Source: an uncultured Muribaculaceae bacterium | GTDB lineage: Bacteria > Bacteroidota > Bacteroidia > Bacteroidales > Muribaculaceae | Reading direction: 5' to 3' | Assembly: GCA_910578365.1 (NCBI GenBank) | Contig: CAJTRC010000020.1 | Coordinates: 1 to 32,940, forward strand | Length of the DNA stretch: 32,940 nucleotides | Part shown: piece by piece, positions 1 to 7,674 of the stretch | Position numbering within the stretch: the stretch's first letter is position 1 | Layout: each line of letters starts with the position of its first letter | Position numbers and translations under genes: made by a program | Notes under the pieces: model-generated | Databases searched by the model: none | What the model saw: only the letters and a program-made list of their open reading frames with translations | What the model was told of the DNA's origin: nothing

Positions 1-174
1 TTACCCCTGACTTCGAGCCTTATATCATGTTTCTGTGCGTGGAGCCAGACTTTTGTCCTTAGCTTCCTTCCGATTCTCCTCACGGCAGACACCGTTGCCT
101 CGGACTATGCGCTTCCCGCTATCGGGGCGCGCTCGGGACTTACACCCGTTAGATTATGCCCATGTCGGGCGAAC
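1..174 (-). mobile_element. Group IIC intron, 5' end (domain I portion); continues beyond left edge
   Basis: Read on the minus strand from 174 leftwards, the sequence starts GTTCGCCCGACATGGGC, then has ACGGGTGTAAGTCCCGAG, GGTGTCTGCCGTGAGG, GAATCGGAAGGAAGC, and ACAGAAACATGATATAAGGC. These blocks occur in the same order and at similar spacing as in domain I of bacterial class C group II introns such as the Oceanobacillus iheyensis intron (GUGUGCCCGGCAUGGG, GGGUGAGAGUCCCGA, GGAAUCUGAAGGAAGC, UUCAUAUGAGGCU), which I recall from the literature rather than aligned. The 5' boundary is set at 174, just after TTGTTT and the hairpin at 181-210; class C introns insert directly after terminator hairpins. 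The usual 5' GUGYG is GTTCG here. Domains II-VI and any reverse transcriptase/maturase gene would lie left of the window. A short plus-strand reading frame across 35-220 is antisense to the intron and is not a gene. Confidence 0.85.
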
Positions 175-180
175 AAACAA

Positions 181-210
181 CAGAGCCATGCCGTTGCCGG
201 CATGGCTCTG
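181..210 (-). terminator. Bidirectional rho-independent terminator of the gyrA-TPR unit
   Basis: A perfect 13-bp stem (181-193 with 198-210) encloses a 4-nt loop. It lies 24 bp after the stop of the TPR gene. On the minus strand it is followed by TTGTTT and then by the intron start. On the plus strand it is followed by TTGTTTTT, so it could stop transcription both ways. The intron has replaced whatever T-tract or sequence lay beyond TTGTTT on the minus strand. Confidence 0.9.
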
Positions 211-234
211 TTGTTTTTGATTATGTACCTGCTA

Positions 235-1533
235 TCAGAGCAGCTTGATAGCCTGCTCCACGCGGTTCATGTTGGCTTCGTCGTTCATATTGTAGTATAT
301 GATACGCAGAGCCTTGAGCGAGTTGGCATCCTCGGGATTGATTTCCACGGCCTTTTCGTAGCATTCGGCAGCTTTCTTAAGCAGCGGAGTCACGTTCTGG
401 TCGTAGTAGCTCTGAGGAGCGTTTACCGGAGCAGCGGCATCGGCAATTTGGGCGTCCTCGTAGATAATCATACCCAGGCCTGAATAAGCTTCGGCATTAG
501 CCGGATTAAGCTCTACGGCTTTCTGAAATGCAGCACGTGAATCGGCGTGAAGCTGATTGATTTCTTTCACACGGGGATCTTCGTCGGTTACACCCTGAGC
601 ATTGGCTACTTCGCGGCGAAGTTCATCCTTACGGTAGTTATAGATGATACCAAGCACCCACTGATACTGCGAGTTTGTGGGGTCTTCAGCGATAGCAGCA
701 TCAATCGAAGCCTTTGCCTTGTCGAATTCGCCATTCTGCAGCTGGCTGTTGATAATCTGGCGTATATAGCTGTCATCTTCCTTGCCGTACAAGGGGATAG
801 CCTCGTTTGCCCAGGCTGCGACCACGTCGTTTTTGTTTGCCTGGCTTGCTACTGCGATTGCATAGTCATAGAGCTGTTTCTTATTGTAGCCCATGCTCTT
901 TGCCTGGTCGAATGCAGCGAGAGCGTCGTCGAGTTTTTCAATCTGCCATGCGGCCAGACCACGGTTGAAAGCGATTTCCGAGAGAGTCGAGTCGGCGAAC
1001 TGACGCTCCGAAGGAATAGCCTTGGCAATGGCGTGGTTTTTGGGCATCGACAGCAGTATTGTCCAGGCATCGTAAGCGCCTTTGAAGTCCTGTGCTCCCC
1101 AGAAGTCGATGGCGGCGTTGTTGTAGTCGAGGTAGTGGCCTGCGAGTACGTTCACCATGTCTTTCGAATATTTGGGCTTGATTTTACCCTTGGCATCGGG
1201 CAGCGAGTCCAGGGGGAAAGCCTTCATAAAGTAGTTGTAACCTTCAAGCAGATTCTTAGCCATAGCCACGATTCCTTTATCGTCGAGCTGGCCAAGCTGA
1301 CGCTGTACCAACAGCATGTCGGCGTTGTTGAAAGCTGCTTTGCCGGGCACATAGTAGGTCTGGGCAAGCTGTTCAGTTTCAGGGTTGGTGAAGGCGGGAG
1401 TGATAATTTTCACCACATCGTCGAGCGAAGCGTTGCCTTTCATGGCGCGCTCAGCATCTTTCACCACATTAATCTGTGCCGATGCGCCTGCTGCAACTAA
1501 ACAGACAACGGCTGCTAATGCGATTTTTTTCAT
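235..1533 (-). CDS. Exported TPR-repeat protein (432 aa)
   Basis: The product starts with a clear Sec signal peptide (MKKIALAAVVCLVAAGASAQ, cleavage likely after ASA at about residue 19), so it is probably periplasmic. The mature part is almost all helical. It has tetratricopeptide-like units near residues 190-230 (FNRGLAAWQIEKLDDALAAF), 335-350 (AFQKAVELNPANAEAYSGLG) and 385-415 (AAECYEKAVEINPEDANSLK). TPR proteins act as protein-binding scaffolds; nothing shows its partner. It begins 17 bp after the gyrA stop on the same strand and ends in a strong terminator, so it is probably the second gene of a gyrA transcript. The pairing of a gyrase subunit with an exported scaffold is a recurrent Bacteroidales arrangement as far as I recall, not a functional link that can be read from the sequence. 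Confidence 0.85.
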   Translation of the reverse strand: MKKIALAAVVCLVAAGASAQINVVKDAERAMKGNASLDDVVKIITPAFTNPETEQLAQTYYVPGKAAFNNADMLLVQRQLGQLDDKGIVAMAKNLLEGYNYFMKAFPLDSLPDAKGKIKPKYSKDMVNVLAGHYLDYNNAAIDFWGAQDFKGAYDAWTILLSMPKNHAIAKAIPSERQFADSTLSEIAFNRGLAAWQIEKLDDALAAFDQAKSMGYNKKQLYDYAIAVASQANKNDVVAAWANEAIPLYGKEDDSYIRQIINSQLQNGEFDKAKASIDAAIAEDPTNSQYQWVLGIIYNYRKDELRREVANAQGVTDEDPRVKEINQLHADSRAAFQKAVELNPANAEAYSGLGMIIYEDAQIADAAAPVNAPQSYYDQNVTPLLKKAAECYEKAVEINPEDANSLKALRIIYYNMNDEANMNRVEQAIKLL

Positions 1534-1550
1534 AATGTTGAAATTAATGT

Positions 1551-4121
1551 TTATTCGTTAGTTTCAGTTTCGTCTGCTTTGTCGGCATCGGTGTCGGTAT
1601 CGGGCTCGTTGAGTTCGGCATCGCTGAGGCCCGGCAGTTCCTCTCCTTCCTCTATTGCCTCTACTTCCTCTTCGGGGTCAGATTCGACACAGCATACCGA
1701 AGCTATAACGTCGCTACGTTTCTCAAGGTTGATTATGCGCACGCCTTGGGTAGCACGTCCCATTACACGGATGTCGCTTACATGGAAGCGGAGAGTGATG
1801 CCCGAGCGGTTTATAATCACCAGGTCGTTGTCGTCGTTTACGCTTTCGAATGCCACGAGCTTGCCTGTCTTGTCGGTAATGTTCATTGTCTTCACACCTT
1901 TGCCTCCGCGGTTAGTCACACGGTAACCTTCGAGGTCGCTGCGCTTGCCGAATCCGTTTTCGGAAATAGCCATTACGGTGTTGCCGCTGTCGGCAGACAT
2001 TGCAATGAGGCCTACCACCTGGTCCTGTCCGTCTTCGTCAAGGCGCATGCCGCGTACACCGGTACTTACACGTCCCATGGCACGGAGCTTGTTCTCGGGG
2101 AAACGGATGGCACGTCCGTTGCGGTTTGCCAGCAGCAGTTCGCTGTTGCCGTCGGTGAGTTCCACACCTACCAGCGAGTCGCCTTCACGGATTATGATGG
2201 CTTTTTTGCCCTTGGCCAGCACTCGTGCATATTCGGTGAGGCAGGTTTTCTTTACCACGCCGTTCTTTGTGGCGAATATAAGGTAATGCGACGATGTGAA
2301 TTCGGCGTTATCGAGCTGTTTGCAGCGTATATAGGCGCGTACCTGATCGCCGGGTTCTATATTGAGCAGGTTCTGCAGGGCGCGGCCTTTGGTGTTCTTG
2401 GCTCCTTCGGGCAGTTCGTACACCTTCATTTTGTACACCAGACCGCGGTCGGTGAAGAAGAGCATGGTGTTGTGCATCGAAGCAGGATATATATGCTCTA
2501 TAAAGTCGGTGTCGCGGGTATCGCTGCCTTTGGCTCCTACGCCGCCACGGTTCTGGGCGCGGAATTCGCTCAGGGGGGTACGCTTGATGTAGCCAAGATG
2601 CGATATGGTGATAATCATTTCGTCGTCGGCATAGAAATCCTCGGCGTTGAAGTCACCGGCAGTATAGTCTATATCGGTGCGGCGTGCGTCGCCGAACTTG
2701 TCGCGAAGGTCGGCGAGTTCCGACTTTATGAGTTCGCGGCATACGTGGTCGTCGTTGAGAATGAGTTCGAGTTCGGCTATGCGGGCGTGGATTTCGTCGA
2801 TGTCATGCTGCAGGTCGTCGATAAGCAGGTGTGTGAGGGCACGCAGACGCATGTCGATGATAGCCTGGGTCTGTACCTCGTCGAGGCCAAAGCGTTCTCC
2901 CAGTCGTAGTTTTGCTTCGTCGGGTGTTTCGCTGCCACGGATTATTGCTATTACCTCGTCGATGTTCTGCACGGCAATCATCAGGCCCTCGAGTATGTGG
3001 GCGCGCTCGCGGGCCTTTCGGAGTTCGAATTGGGTGCGGCGTACCACCACGTCGTGGCGATGGTCGATGAAGGCCTGTAGCAGGTCTTTGAGGTTGAGTG
3101 TGCGCGGGCGGCCGTTTACAAGTGCCACATTGTTGACACTGAACGATGCCTGCATCTGGGTCATCTTGTAGAGCTTGTTGAGCACCACGTTGGAGTTGGC
3201 ATCGGAGCGCAGCTGTATCACAATGCGCATGCCCCGGTAGTCGCTCTCGTCGTTGATGTTCGATATACCCTCGAGTTTTTTGTCGTTTACGAGGTCAGCT
3301 ATATATTTGATGAGTTCGGCTTTGTTTACGCCGTACGGTATTTCGGTTACGATAATCGACTCGTGGTTGGCTTCGGCTTCGATGGTAGCCTTCGCACGGA
3401 TAACGATGCGTCCGCGGCCTGTGTTGTAGGCGTCTTTCACACCGTTATAGCCGTAGATTGTACCGCCTGTGGGGAAGTCGGGAGCCGGTATAATCTTCAT
3501 CAGCTCGTCGATTTCTATTTCTGGATTGTCAATCAGCGCAATCGAAGCGTTGAGCGATTCGGTGAGGTTATGAGGCGGCATGTTTGTGGCCATACCCACG
3601 GCGATACCCGAGGCACCGTTTACCAGCAGGTTTGGAATGCGTGTTGGGAGCACAACCGGCTCGCGGCGGCTGTTGTCGTAGTTGGGTTGGAAATCCACTG
3701 TGTCCGACTCGATGTCGCGCAGCATTTCCTCGCCCATTTTCGAGAGGCGCACCTCGGTGTATCGCATAGCGGCGGGTGGGTCACCGTCGACAGAGCCGAA
3801 GTTGCCGTGGCCGTCGACGAGCGTGTAACGCAGCGACCAGTCCTGTGCCATACGCACAACGGTACCGTAAATCGACGAGTCGCCGTGAGGGTGATATTTA
3901 CCCATGACCTCACCGACACAGTTGGCAGATTTCTTATGTGGTTTATCGCTACGATTACCCATTTCGTTCATTCCGAAGAGTACTCGGCGATGCACGGGCT
4001 TCATACCGTCGCGCACGTCGGGGAGAGCACGCGATACAATCACCGACATCGAATAGTCGATGTAGGCCGATTTCATCTCGTTCTCGATATTGATCTTAAA
4101 TATTCGATCTTCTTCCAGCAT
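1551..4121 (-). CDS. gyrA: DNA gyrase subunit A
   Basis: GyrA breaks and rejoins DNA in the A2B2 gyrase that adds negative supercoils. The 856-aa product has the full breakage-reunion domain (about 1-500), with the catalytic Tyr121 in AAMRYTE and the quinolone-determining stretch HPHGDSSIYG at 77-86. The beta-pinwheel C-terminal domain follows (about 500-810), then a very acidic tail (about 814-856). Residues equivalent to E. coli Ser83 and Asp87 are Ser82 and Gly86. The GyrA box in the first pinwheel blade is QNRGGVG (523-529), off the Q(K/R)RGG(R/K)G consensus; a second RGGKG motif sits at 738-742. Gyrase is preferred over ParC/topoisomerase IV because of the length, the box position and the acidic tail. 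The gene is divergent from clpC, and a TAACTTTG box lies 70 bp upstream of its ATG. Confidence 0.96.
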   Translation of the reverse strand: MLEEDRIFKINIENEMKSAYIDYSMSVIVSRALPDVRDGMKPVHRRVLFGMNEMGNRSDKPHKKSANCVGEVMGKYHPHGDSSIYGTVVRMAQDWSLRYTLVDGHGNFGSVDGDPPAAMRYTEVRLSKMGEEMLRDIESDTVDFQPNYDNSRREPVVLPTRIPNLLVNGASGIAVGMATNMPPHNLTESLNASIALIDNPEIEIDELMKIIPAPDFPTGGTIYGYNGVKDAYNTGRGRIVIRAKATIEAEANHESIIVTEIPYGVNKAELIKYIADLVNDKKLEGISNINDESDYRGMRIVIQLRSDANSNVVLNKLYKMTQMQASFSVNNVALVNGRPRTLNLKDLLQAFIDHRHDVVVRRTQFELRKARERAHILEGLMIAVQNIDEVIAIIRGSETPDEAKLRLGERFGLDEVQTQAIIDMRLRALTHLLIDDLQHDIDEIHARIAELELILNDDHVCRELIKSELADLRDKFGDARRTDIDYTAGDFNAEDFYADDEMIITISHLGYIKRTPLSEFRAQNRGGVGAKGSDTRDTDFIEHIYPASMHNTMLFFTDRGLVYKMKVYELPEGAKNTKGRALQNLLNIEPGDQVRAYIRCKQLDNAEFTSSHYLIFATKNGVVKKTCLTEYARVLAKGKKAIIIREGDSLVGVELTDGNSELLLANRNGRAIRFPENKLRAMGRVSTGVRGMRLDEDGQDQVVGLIAMSADSGNTVMAISENGFGKRSDLEGYRVTNRGGKGVKTMNITDKTGKLVAFESVNDDNDLVIINRSGITLRFHVSDIRVMGRATQGVRIINLEKRSDVIASVCCVESDPEEEVEAIEEGEELPGLSDAELNEPDTDTDADKADETETNE

Positions 4122-4193
4122 GTATATTATTGTTTATTAAACGTTTGAACCGATCTTGCGATATGCAGGCCAGGTTCGCGGCAAAATTTCATA

Positions 4194-4201
4194 CAAAGTT
4201 A
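4194..4201 (-). promoter_or_regulatory. Putative gyrA promoter, -7 box
   Basis: On the minus strand this is TAACTTTG, a perfect match to the Bacteroidota -7 consensus TAnnTTTG. It would place the start of transcription some 60-65 nt before the gyrA ATG. No good TTTG -33 box is seen. Confidence 0.5.
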
Positions 4202-4340
4202 CAAAAAAATCCCGAAACATGCACATATTTTGAACAATCATTTGACTTTTTAATTTTTTAATTATATAGCACATTATGCTGCGGGAGCATGTTCGAATCT
4301 TAACAAAAGTCAAAACTGAACATTCTCGGATTTTTTTTGC

Positions 4341-4348
4341 TAACTTTG
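4341..4348 (+). promoter_or_regulatory. Putative clpC promoter, -7 box
   Basis: TAACTTTG matches the TAnnTTTG consensus and lies 56 bp before the clpC ATG, in the 283-bp AT-rich region between the divergent gyrA and clpC genes. A run of T precedes it; no clear TTTG -33 box is visible. I see no heat-shock type inverted repeat (such as CIRCE) in this region. Confidence 0.55.
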
Positions 4349-4404
4349 GCATTAGTATTGCATTATATTCGCTTTACTTTTACCGGACACACATTGCATA
4401 ATTT

Positions 4405-6972
4405 ATGGAAAATAAGTTCTCCGACAATATCCAGCAGCTGCTCGAACGCAGCCGGCGCGAGGCTCTCAGGCACAATAACCGTGAGATTACCCCAGCCCAC
4501 CTGCTTTTGGCTATGCTTTCCGACCTTTCGTCGCCCACTGTCAAGCTCATGGAGCAGCTGGCCGACGGTGTGTCGGTGTACGAACTGCGTCAGCAGCTCG
4601 ACGATTATCTCTTCAACAACGGCAAATCGGAAGGAGCCTCGGACCTTTCGGTTACCGACCTGACAAACCGCGTGATAAAGCTCAGCCTGCTCGAAGGCAG
4701 ACTGCTGAAGGCATCGGTAATCGACACCGAACATGTGATGCTGGCTTTGTTCCGCAATTACGAAGTACAGAATATGGAATTCATCAAACCTTTTTTAGAG
4801 GCGGGCATCGACTACGACCGCCTCTATGCCGGTCTGGCAGGCGGCAGTCGTCCGCGGGCAGGCGCAACTTTCTCCGATGATGACGACGAAGAGGCCGACG
4901 GGTCGTCTGCTCCCTGGTCGGGCGGTGGCTCACAGGGCGATGCCCAGACCGCCGGCTCTCAAGCCTCTGACCGCAAGAAGGGACGCCGCGGCGACAAATC
5001 GTCGGGCACTCCTGTTCTCGATAAGTTCGGCCACGACATGACCCGCGCCGCCGAGGAAGGTATTCTTGACCCCGTGGTTGGCCGCGAACTCGAAATCGAA
5101 CGCCTGGCTCAGGTACTCAGCCGCCGCAAAAAGAACAATCCGGTGCTGATTGGCGAACCGGGCGTAGGCAAGAGCGCCATCGTCGAAGGCCTGGCCCTGC
5201 GCATTGTGCAGCGCAAGGTATCGCGTATACTGTTCGACAAGCGTGTGGTATCGCTCGACATGGCCGGCATTGTGGCCGGCACCAAGTACCGCGGCGAATT
5301 TGAGGAACGCATCAAAGCTATTCTAAACGAACTCAGCAAGAACCCCAACGTAATTCTGTTTATCGACGAAATCCACACCATAGTGGGCGCCGGCAACGCA
5401 CAGGGTTCGATGGATGCCGCCAATATGCTCAAACCGGCCCTGGCCCGCGGCGAGCTACAGTGCATCGGCGCCACCACCCTCGACGAATACCGCAAGAACA
5501 TCGAAAAGGACGGCGCCCTCGAACGCCGCTTCCAGAAGGTGATGGTCGAGCCTACCACCGCCGAGGAAACCCTGCAGATTCTCAACAACATAAAGGACAA
5601 ATACGAGAGTCACCACAACGTAAGCTACACTCAGGACGCCCTCGAGGCATGCGTGAAGCTAACCGACCGCTACATCAGCGACCGCAATTTTCCCGACAAG
5701 GCCATTGACGCTCTTGACGAAGCCGGCTCGCGTGCACATATATCCAACATACAGGTGCCTGAGGAAATCGAACGGCTCGAAAACGAGATAGCCCAGGCCA
5801 CAAAGAACAAGCTCGACGCCGCCAAAGCATCGAACTACCCCGCCGCGGCCGAATGGCGCAACAAGGCCCAGGCCCTTGGCGAAGAACTCGACAAGGCCAC
5901 AGCCAAGTGGGAGAAGGAACTTGACGAACACCGCCAGTGTGTCGACGAGGACCAGGTAGCCGAAGTAGTGGCCATGATGACCGGCGTACCGGTGACCCGC
6001 ATAGCCCAGGCCGAGGGAGTACGCCTGCTCGAAATGGCCCCGACACTCCAAAAGTCAATCATCGGACAGGATGAGGCCATCAAGCGTATTGTCAAAGCTA
6101 TTCACCGCAACCGCATAGGTCTGAAAGACCCCACCAAACCCATAGGCACATTTATGTTCCTTGGTCCGACAGGCGTAGGCAAGACTCACCTGGCCAAGAA
6201 GCTTGCCGAGTATCTGTTCGATTCGGCGGACACACTTATCCGTATCGACATGAGTGAGTATATGGAGAAGTTCACAGTGTCGCGCCTGGTAGGTGCGCCT
6301 CCGGGATATGTGGGCTATGAAGAGGGCGGCCAGCTTACCGAGAAGGTGCGCCGTCATCCATACTCGGTGGTGCTGCTCGATGAAATAGAAAAAGCTCACC
6401 CCGACGTGTTCAACCTGCTGCTGCAGGTAATGGACGAGGGACGCCTGACCGACAGCCTCGGACGCCGTATCGACTTCAAGAACACAATTATCATTATGAC
6501 ATCCAACATCGGCACCCGCCAACTGAAGGACTTCGGCAGTGGTGTCGGATTCACCACTCGCGAAATCGACAAGGACTTCACCCACGGCGTTCTGCAGAAG
6601 GCCCTGCACAAGGCTTTTTCGCCCGAATTCCTCAACCGTATCGACGATATTGTGATGTTCGACCAGCTCAACCGTGAGTCGATTTTCAAGATTATCGACA
6701 TCGAGCTGGCAGGCTTTACCAAACGCCTGAAAGACCTCGGATTCGAACTCCGTCTGACCGACGAGGCCAAGAACTTCATTGCCGAAAAGGGCTACGATAT
6801 CCAGTTCGGCGCACGCCCGCTCAAGCGAGCCATCCAGAAGTATCTTGAGGACGAACTGGCCGAACTTATCATCACGGCATCGGTTATGCCGGGCAATACC
6901 ATAGAGGTAAGCTACGATAAGGAAAACAATTGCACAAATGCGCACTTCCTGGCTGTAGAGGAAGCCGACTAA
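4405..6972 (+). CDS. clpC: ATP-dependent Clp protease ATP-binding subunit ClpC
   Basis: This is a Hsp100 unfoldase that threads substrates into the ClpP protease in the cytoplasm. The 855-aa product has two Clp-N repeats (about 1-145). A low-complexity acidic and Gly/Ser linker (about 148-200) follows. AAA-1 has Walker A GEPGVGKS at 250-257 and Walker B LFIDE at 318-322. A short middle domain (about 455-515) contains a UVR-like motif, which marks ClpC rather than ClpA or the longer ClpB. AAA-2 has Walker A GPTGVGKT at 587-594, pore loop GYVGYEE at 634-640 and Walker B VVLLDE at 655-660. A VGF tripeptide at 714-716 fits the ClpP-docking loop. The start follows a TAACTTTG box by 56 bp, and the gene ends in a strong terminator. 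No mcsA/mcsB/ctsR neighbours are present, as expected outside Firmicutes. Confidence 0.94.
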   Translation: MENKFSDNIQQLLERSRREALRHNNREITPAHLLLAMLSDLSSPTVKLMEQLADGVSVYELRQQLDDYLFNNGKSEGASDLSVTDLTNRVIKLSLLEGRLLKASVIDTEHVMLALFRNYEVQNMEFIKPFLEAGIDYDRLYAGLAGGSRPRAGATFSDDDDEEADGSSAPWSGGGSQGDAQTAGSQASDRKKGRRGDKSSGTPVLDKFGHDMTRAAEEGILDPVVGRELEIERLAQVLSRRKKNNPVLIGEPGVGKSAIVEGLALRIVQRKVSRILFDKRVVSLDMAGIVAGTKYRGEFEERIKAILNELSKNPNVILFIDEIHTIVGAGNAQGSMDAANMLKPALARGELQCIGATTLDEYRKNIEKDGALERRFQKVMVEPTTAEETLQILNNIKDKYESHHNVSYTQDALEACVKLTDRYISDRNFPDKAIDALDEAGSRAHISNIQVPEEIERLENEIAQATKNKLDAAKASNYPAAAEWRNKAQALGEELDKATAKWEKELDEHRQCVDEDQVAEVVAMMTGVPVTRIAQAEGVRLLEMAPTLQKSIIGQDEAIKRIVKAIHRNRIGLKDPTKPIGTFMFLGPTGVGKTHLAKKLAEYLFDSADTLIRIDMSEYMEKFTVSRLVGAPPGYVGYEEGGQLTEKVRRHPYSVVLLDEIEKAHPDVFNLLLQVMDEGRLTDSLGRRIDFKNTIIIMTSNIGTRQLKDFGSGVGFTTREIDKDFTHGVLQKALHKAFSPEFLNRIDDIVMFDQLNRESIFKIIDIELAGFTKRLKDLGFELRLTDEAKNFIAEKGYDIQFGARPLKRAIQKYLEDELAELIITASVMPGNTIEVSYDKENNCTNAHFLAVEEAD

Positions 6973-6995
6973 GCATCGGCACACCAAACTATTAC

Positions 6996-7046
6996 GACAG
7001 CTCGCACCGAGTACACAGATGACTCGGTGCGAGCTGTCTTTTTTTT
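6996..7046 (+). terminator. Rho-independent terminator of clpC
   Basis: A perfect 17-bp stem (6996-7012 with 7022-7038) with a 9-nt loop is followed by eight T (7039-7046). It starts 24 bp after the clpC stop. The minus-strand side has no T-tract, so it acts mainly on clpC although a convergent gene ends just beyond it. Confidence 0.95.
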
Positions 7047-7056
7047 CGCAAAAAAT

Positions 7057-7611
7057 TCAATAAGCGATTACCGGCACACCCAGGGCACCCGGCCCCTGAT
7101 GCAATGTGGCAGCAGAACCAATCCGCAGCTTGTTGTAGCGGCTAAGAGGCAACTGAAAAGTGCGCAGACTGCCATTGTCGAGGCGGAACTGCACTTTATA
7201 TACCTTGTAGGGCTCGCCACGGGTGTATCGGTTTCGCCCTACCCGCCGGCTGCGATAATGGGTTTCGCTGTATTTGTCCACCACCTCGGCCTTAACTTCG
7301 GGCAAAGAGCTGAAGTCGGTAAGCATAAAGTTCAGTCCTATCAGCAGCCCGGATAAAAACACAGTGAAAAACACCACATGAAGCACACCACAGAACCAGC
7401 GGGCCGCGCCATCGGTAAGCCAGCGCCATAGCCCCATGCAGGGCATGGCACACACTACCCCCAGCAGCGCCATCACCGCGAACCATATATAATAGTTCAT
7501 AAACGTATGCTCCGCAGCCACCATAAGCAGCCCTGCCGCGAGTATAAATATTAGAATAAAAAAGCCTGCTGTAAACCAGCGCATTACATTCTTACCACTT
7601 TTTTTAGCCAT
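7057..7611 (-). CDS. Small membrane protein of unknown function (184 aa)
   Basis: I do not recognise the family. The product has three predicted membrane helices: about residues 11-33 (WFTAGFFILIFILAAGLLMV), 41-62 and 73-97. A polar C-terminal domain of about 85 residues (from about 100) is rich in Arg and Tyr (YSETHYRSRRVGRNRYTRGE). The start is taken as the Met at 7611 (MAKKSGKN) rather than an in-frame ATG at 7635. The reason is that the upstream ATG overlaps the -7 box at 7633-7640, and a transcript from that box would begin near 7626 and miss it. The gene is convergent with clpC and divergent from the M48 peptidase gene. Confidence 0.75.
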   Translation of the reverse strand: MAKKSGKNVMRWFTAGFFILIFILAAGLLMVAAEHTFMNYYIWFAVMALLGVVCAMPCMGLWRWLTDGAARWFCGVLHVVFFTVFLSGLLIGLNFMLTDFSSLPEVKAEVVDKYSETHYRSRRVGRNRYTRGEPYKVYKVQFRLDNGSLRTFQLPLSRYNKLRIGSAATLHQGPGALGVPVIAY

Positions 7612-7632
7612 AAAAATTACTTTTTTGTGATG

Positions 7633-7640
7633 CAAAATTA
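7633..7640 (-). promoter_or_regulatory. Putative promoter of the small membrane protein gene, -7 box
   Basis: The minus strand reads TAATTTTG, matching TAnnTTTG. A TTTG that could serve as -33 box lies at 7662-7665 (21-nt gap), with another at 7657-7660 (16-nt gap). The box is the left half of the palindrome at 7633-7649. Confidence 0.6.
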
Positions 7641-7641
7641 G

Positions 7642-7649
7642 TAATTTTG
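7642..7649 (+). promoter_or_regulatory. Putative promoter of the M48 peptidase gene, -7 box
   Basis: TAATTTTG matches TAnnTTTG and lies 25 bp before the ATG at 7675, giving a leader of only about 20 nt. A TTTG at 7624-7627 is closer (14 nt) than the usual -33 spacing. The box is the right half of the palindrome at 7633-7649. Confidence 0.6.
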
Positions 7650-7674
7650 TGCCTCACAAATCAAATCAAAGGCT

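Noticed and set aside
35..220. Short plus-strand reading frame (61 codons) at the left edge
   Set aside because: It is antisense to the conserved group II intron RNA and runs into the terminator hairpin; its RDLHPLDYAHVGR-like peptide is a by-product of the intron sequence.
547..1500. 317-codon plus-strand frame opposite the TPR gene
   Set aside because: It has low-complexity Val/Cys/Phe-rich translation without motifs, fully antisense to a gene with a signal peptide and TPRs.
1551..4121. Topoisomerase IV subunit ParC instead of GyrA
   Set aside because: Full six-blade C-terminal region, a GyrA-box-like motif at the right place, the acidic tail and the overall length favour GyrA.
4405..6972. 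ClpB or ClpA instead of ClpC
   Set aside because: The middle domain is short with a UVR-like motif, unlike the long coiled coil of ClpB; the VGF loop points to a ClpP partner and the overall pattern fits ClpC.
6055..6987. 310-codon minus-strand frame opposite clpC
   Set aside because: Antisense of a highly conserved AAA+ domain; no recognisable protein features.
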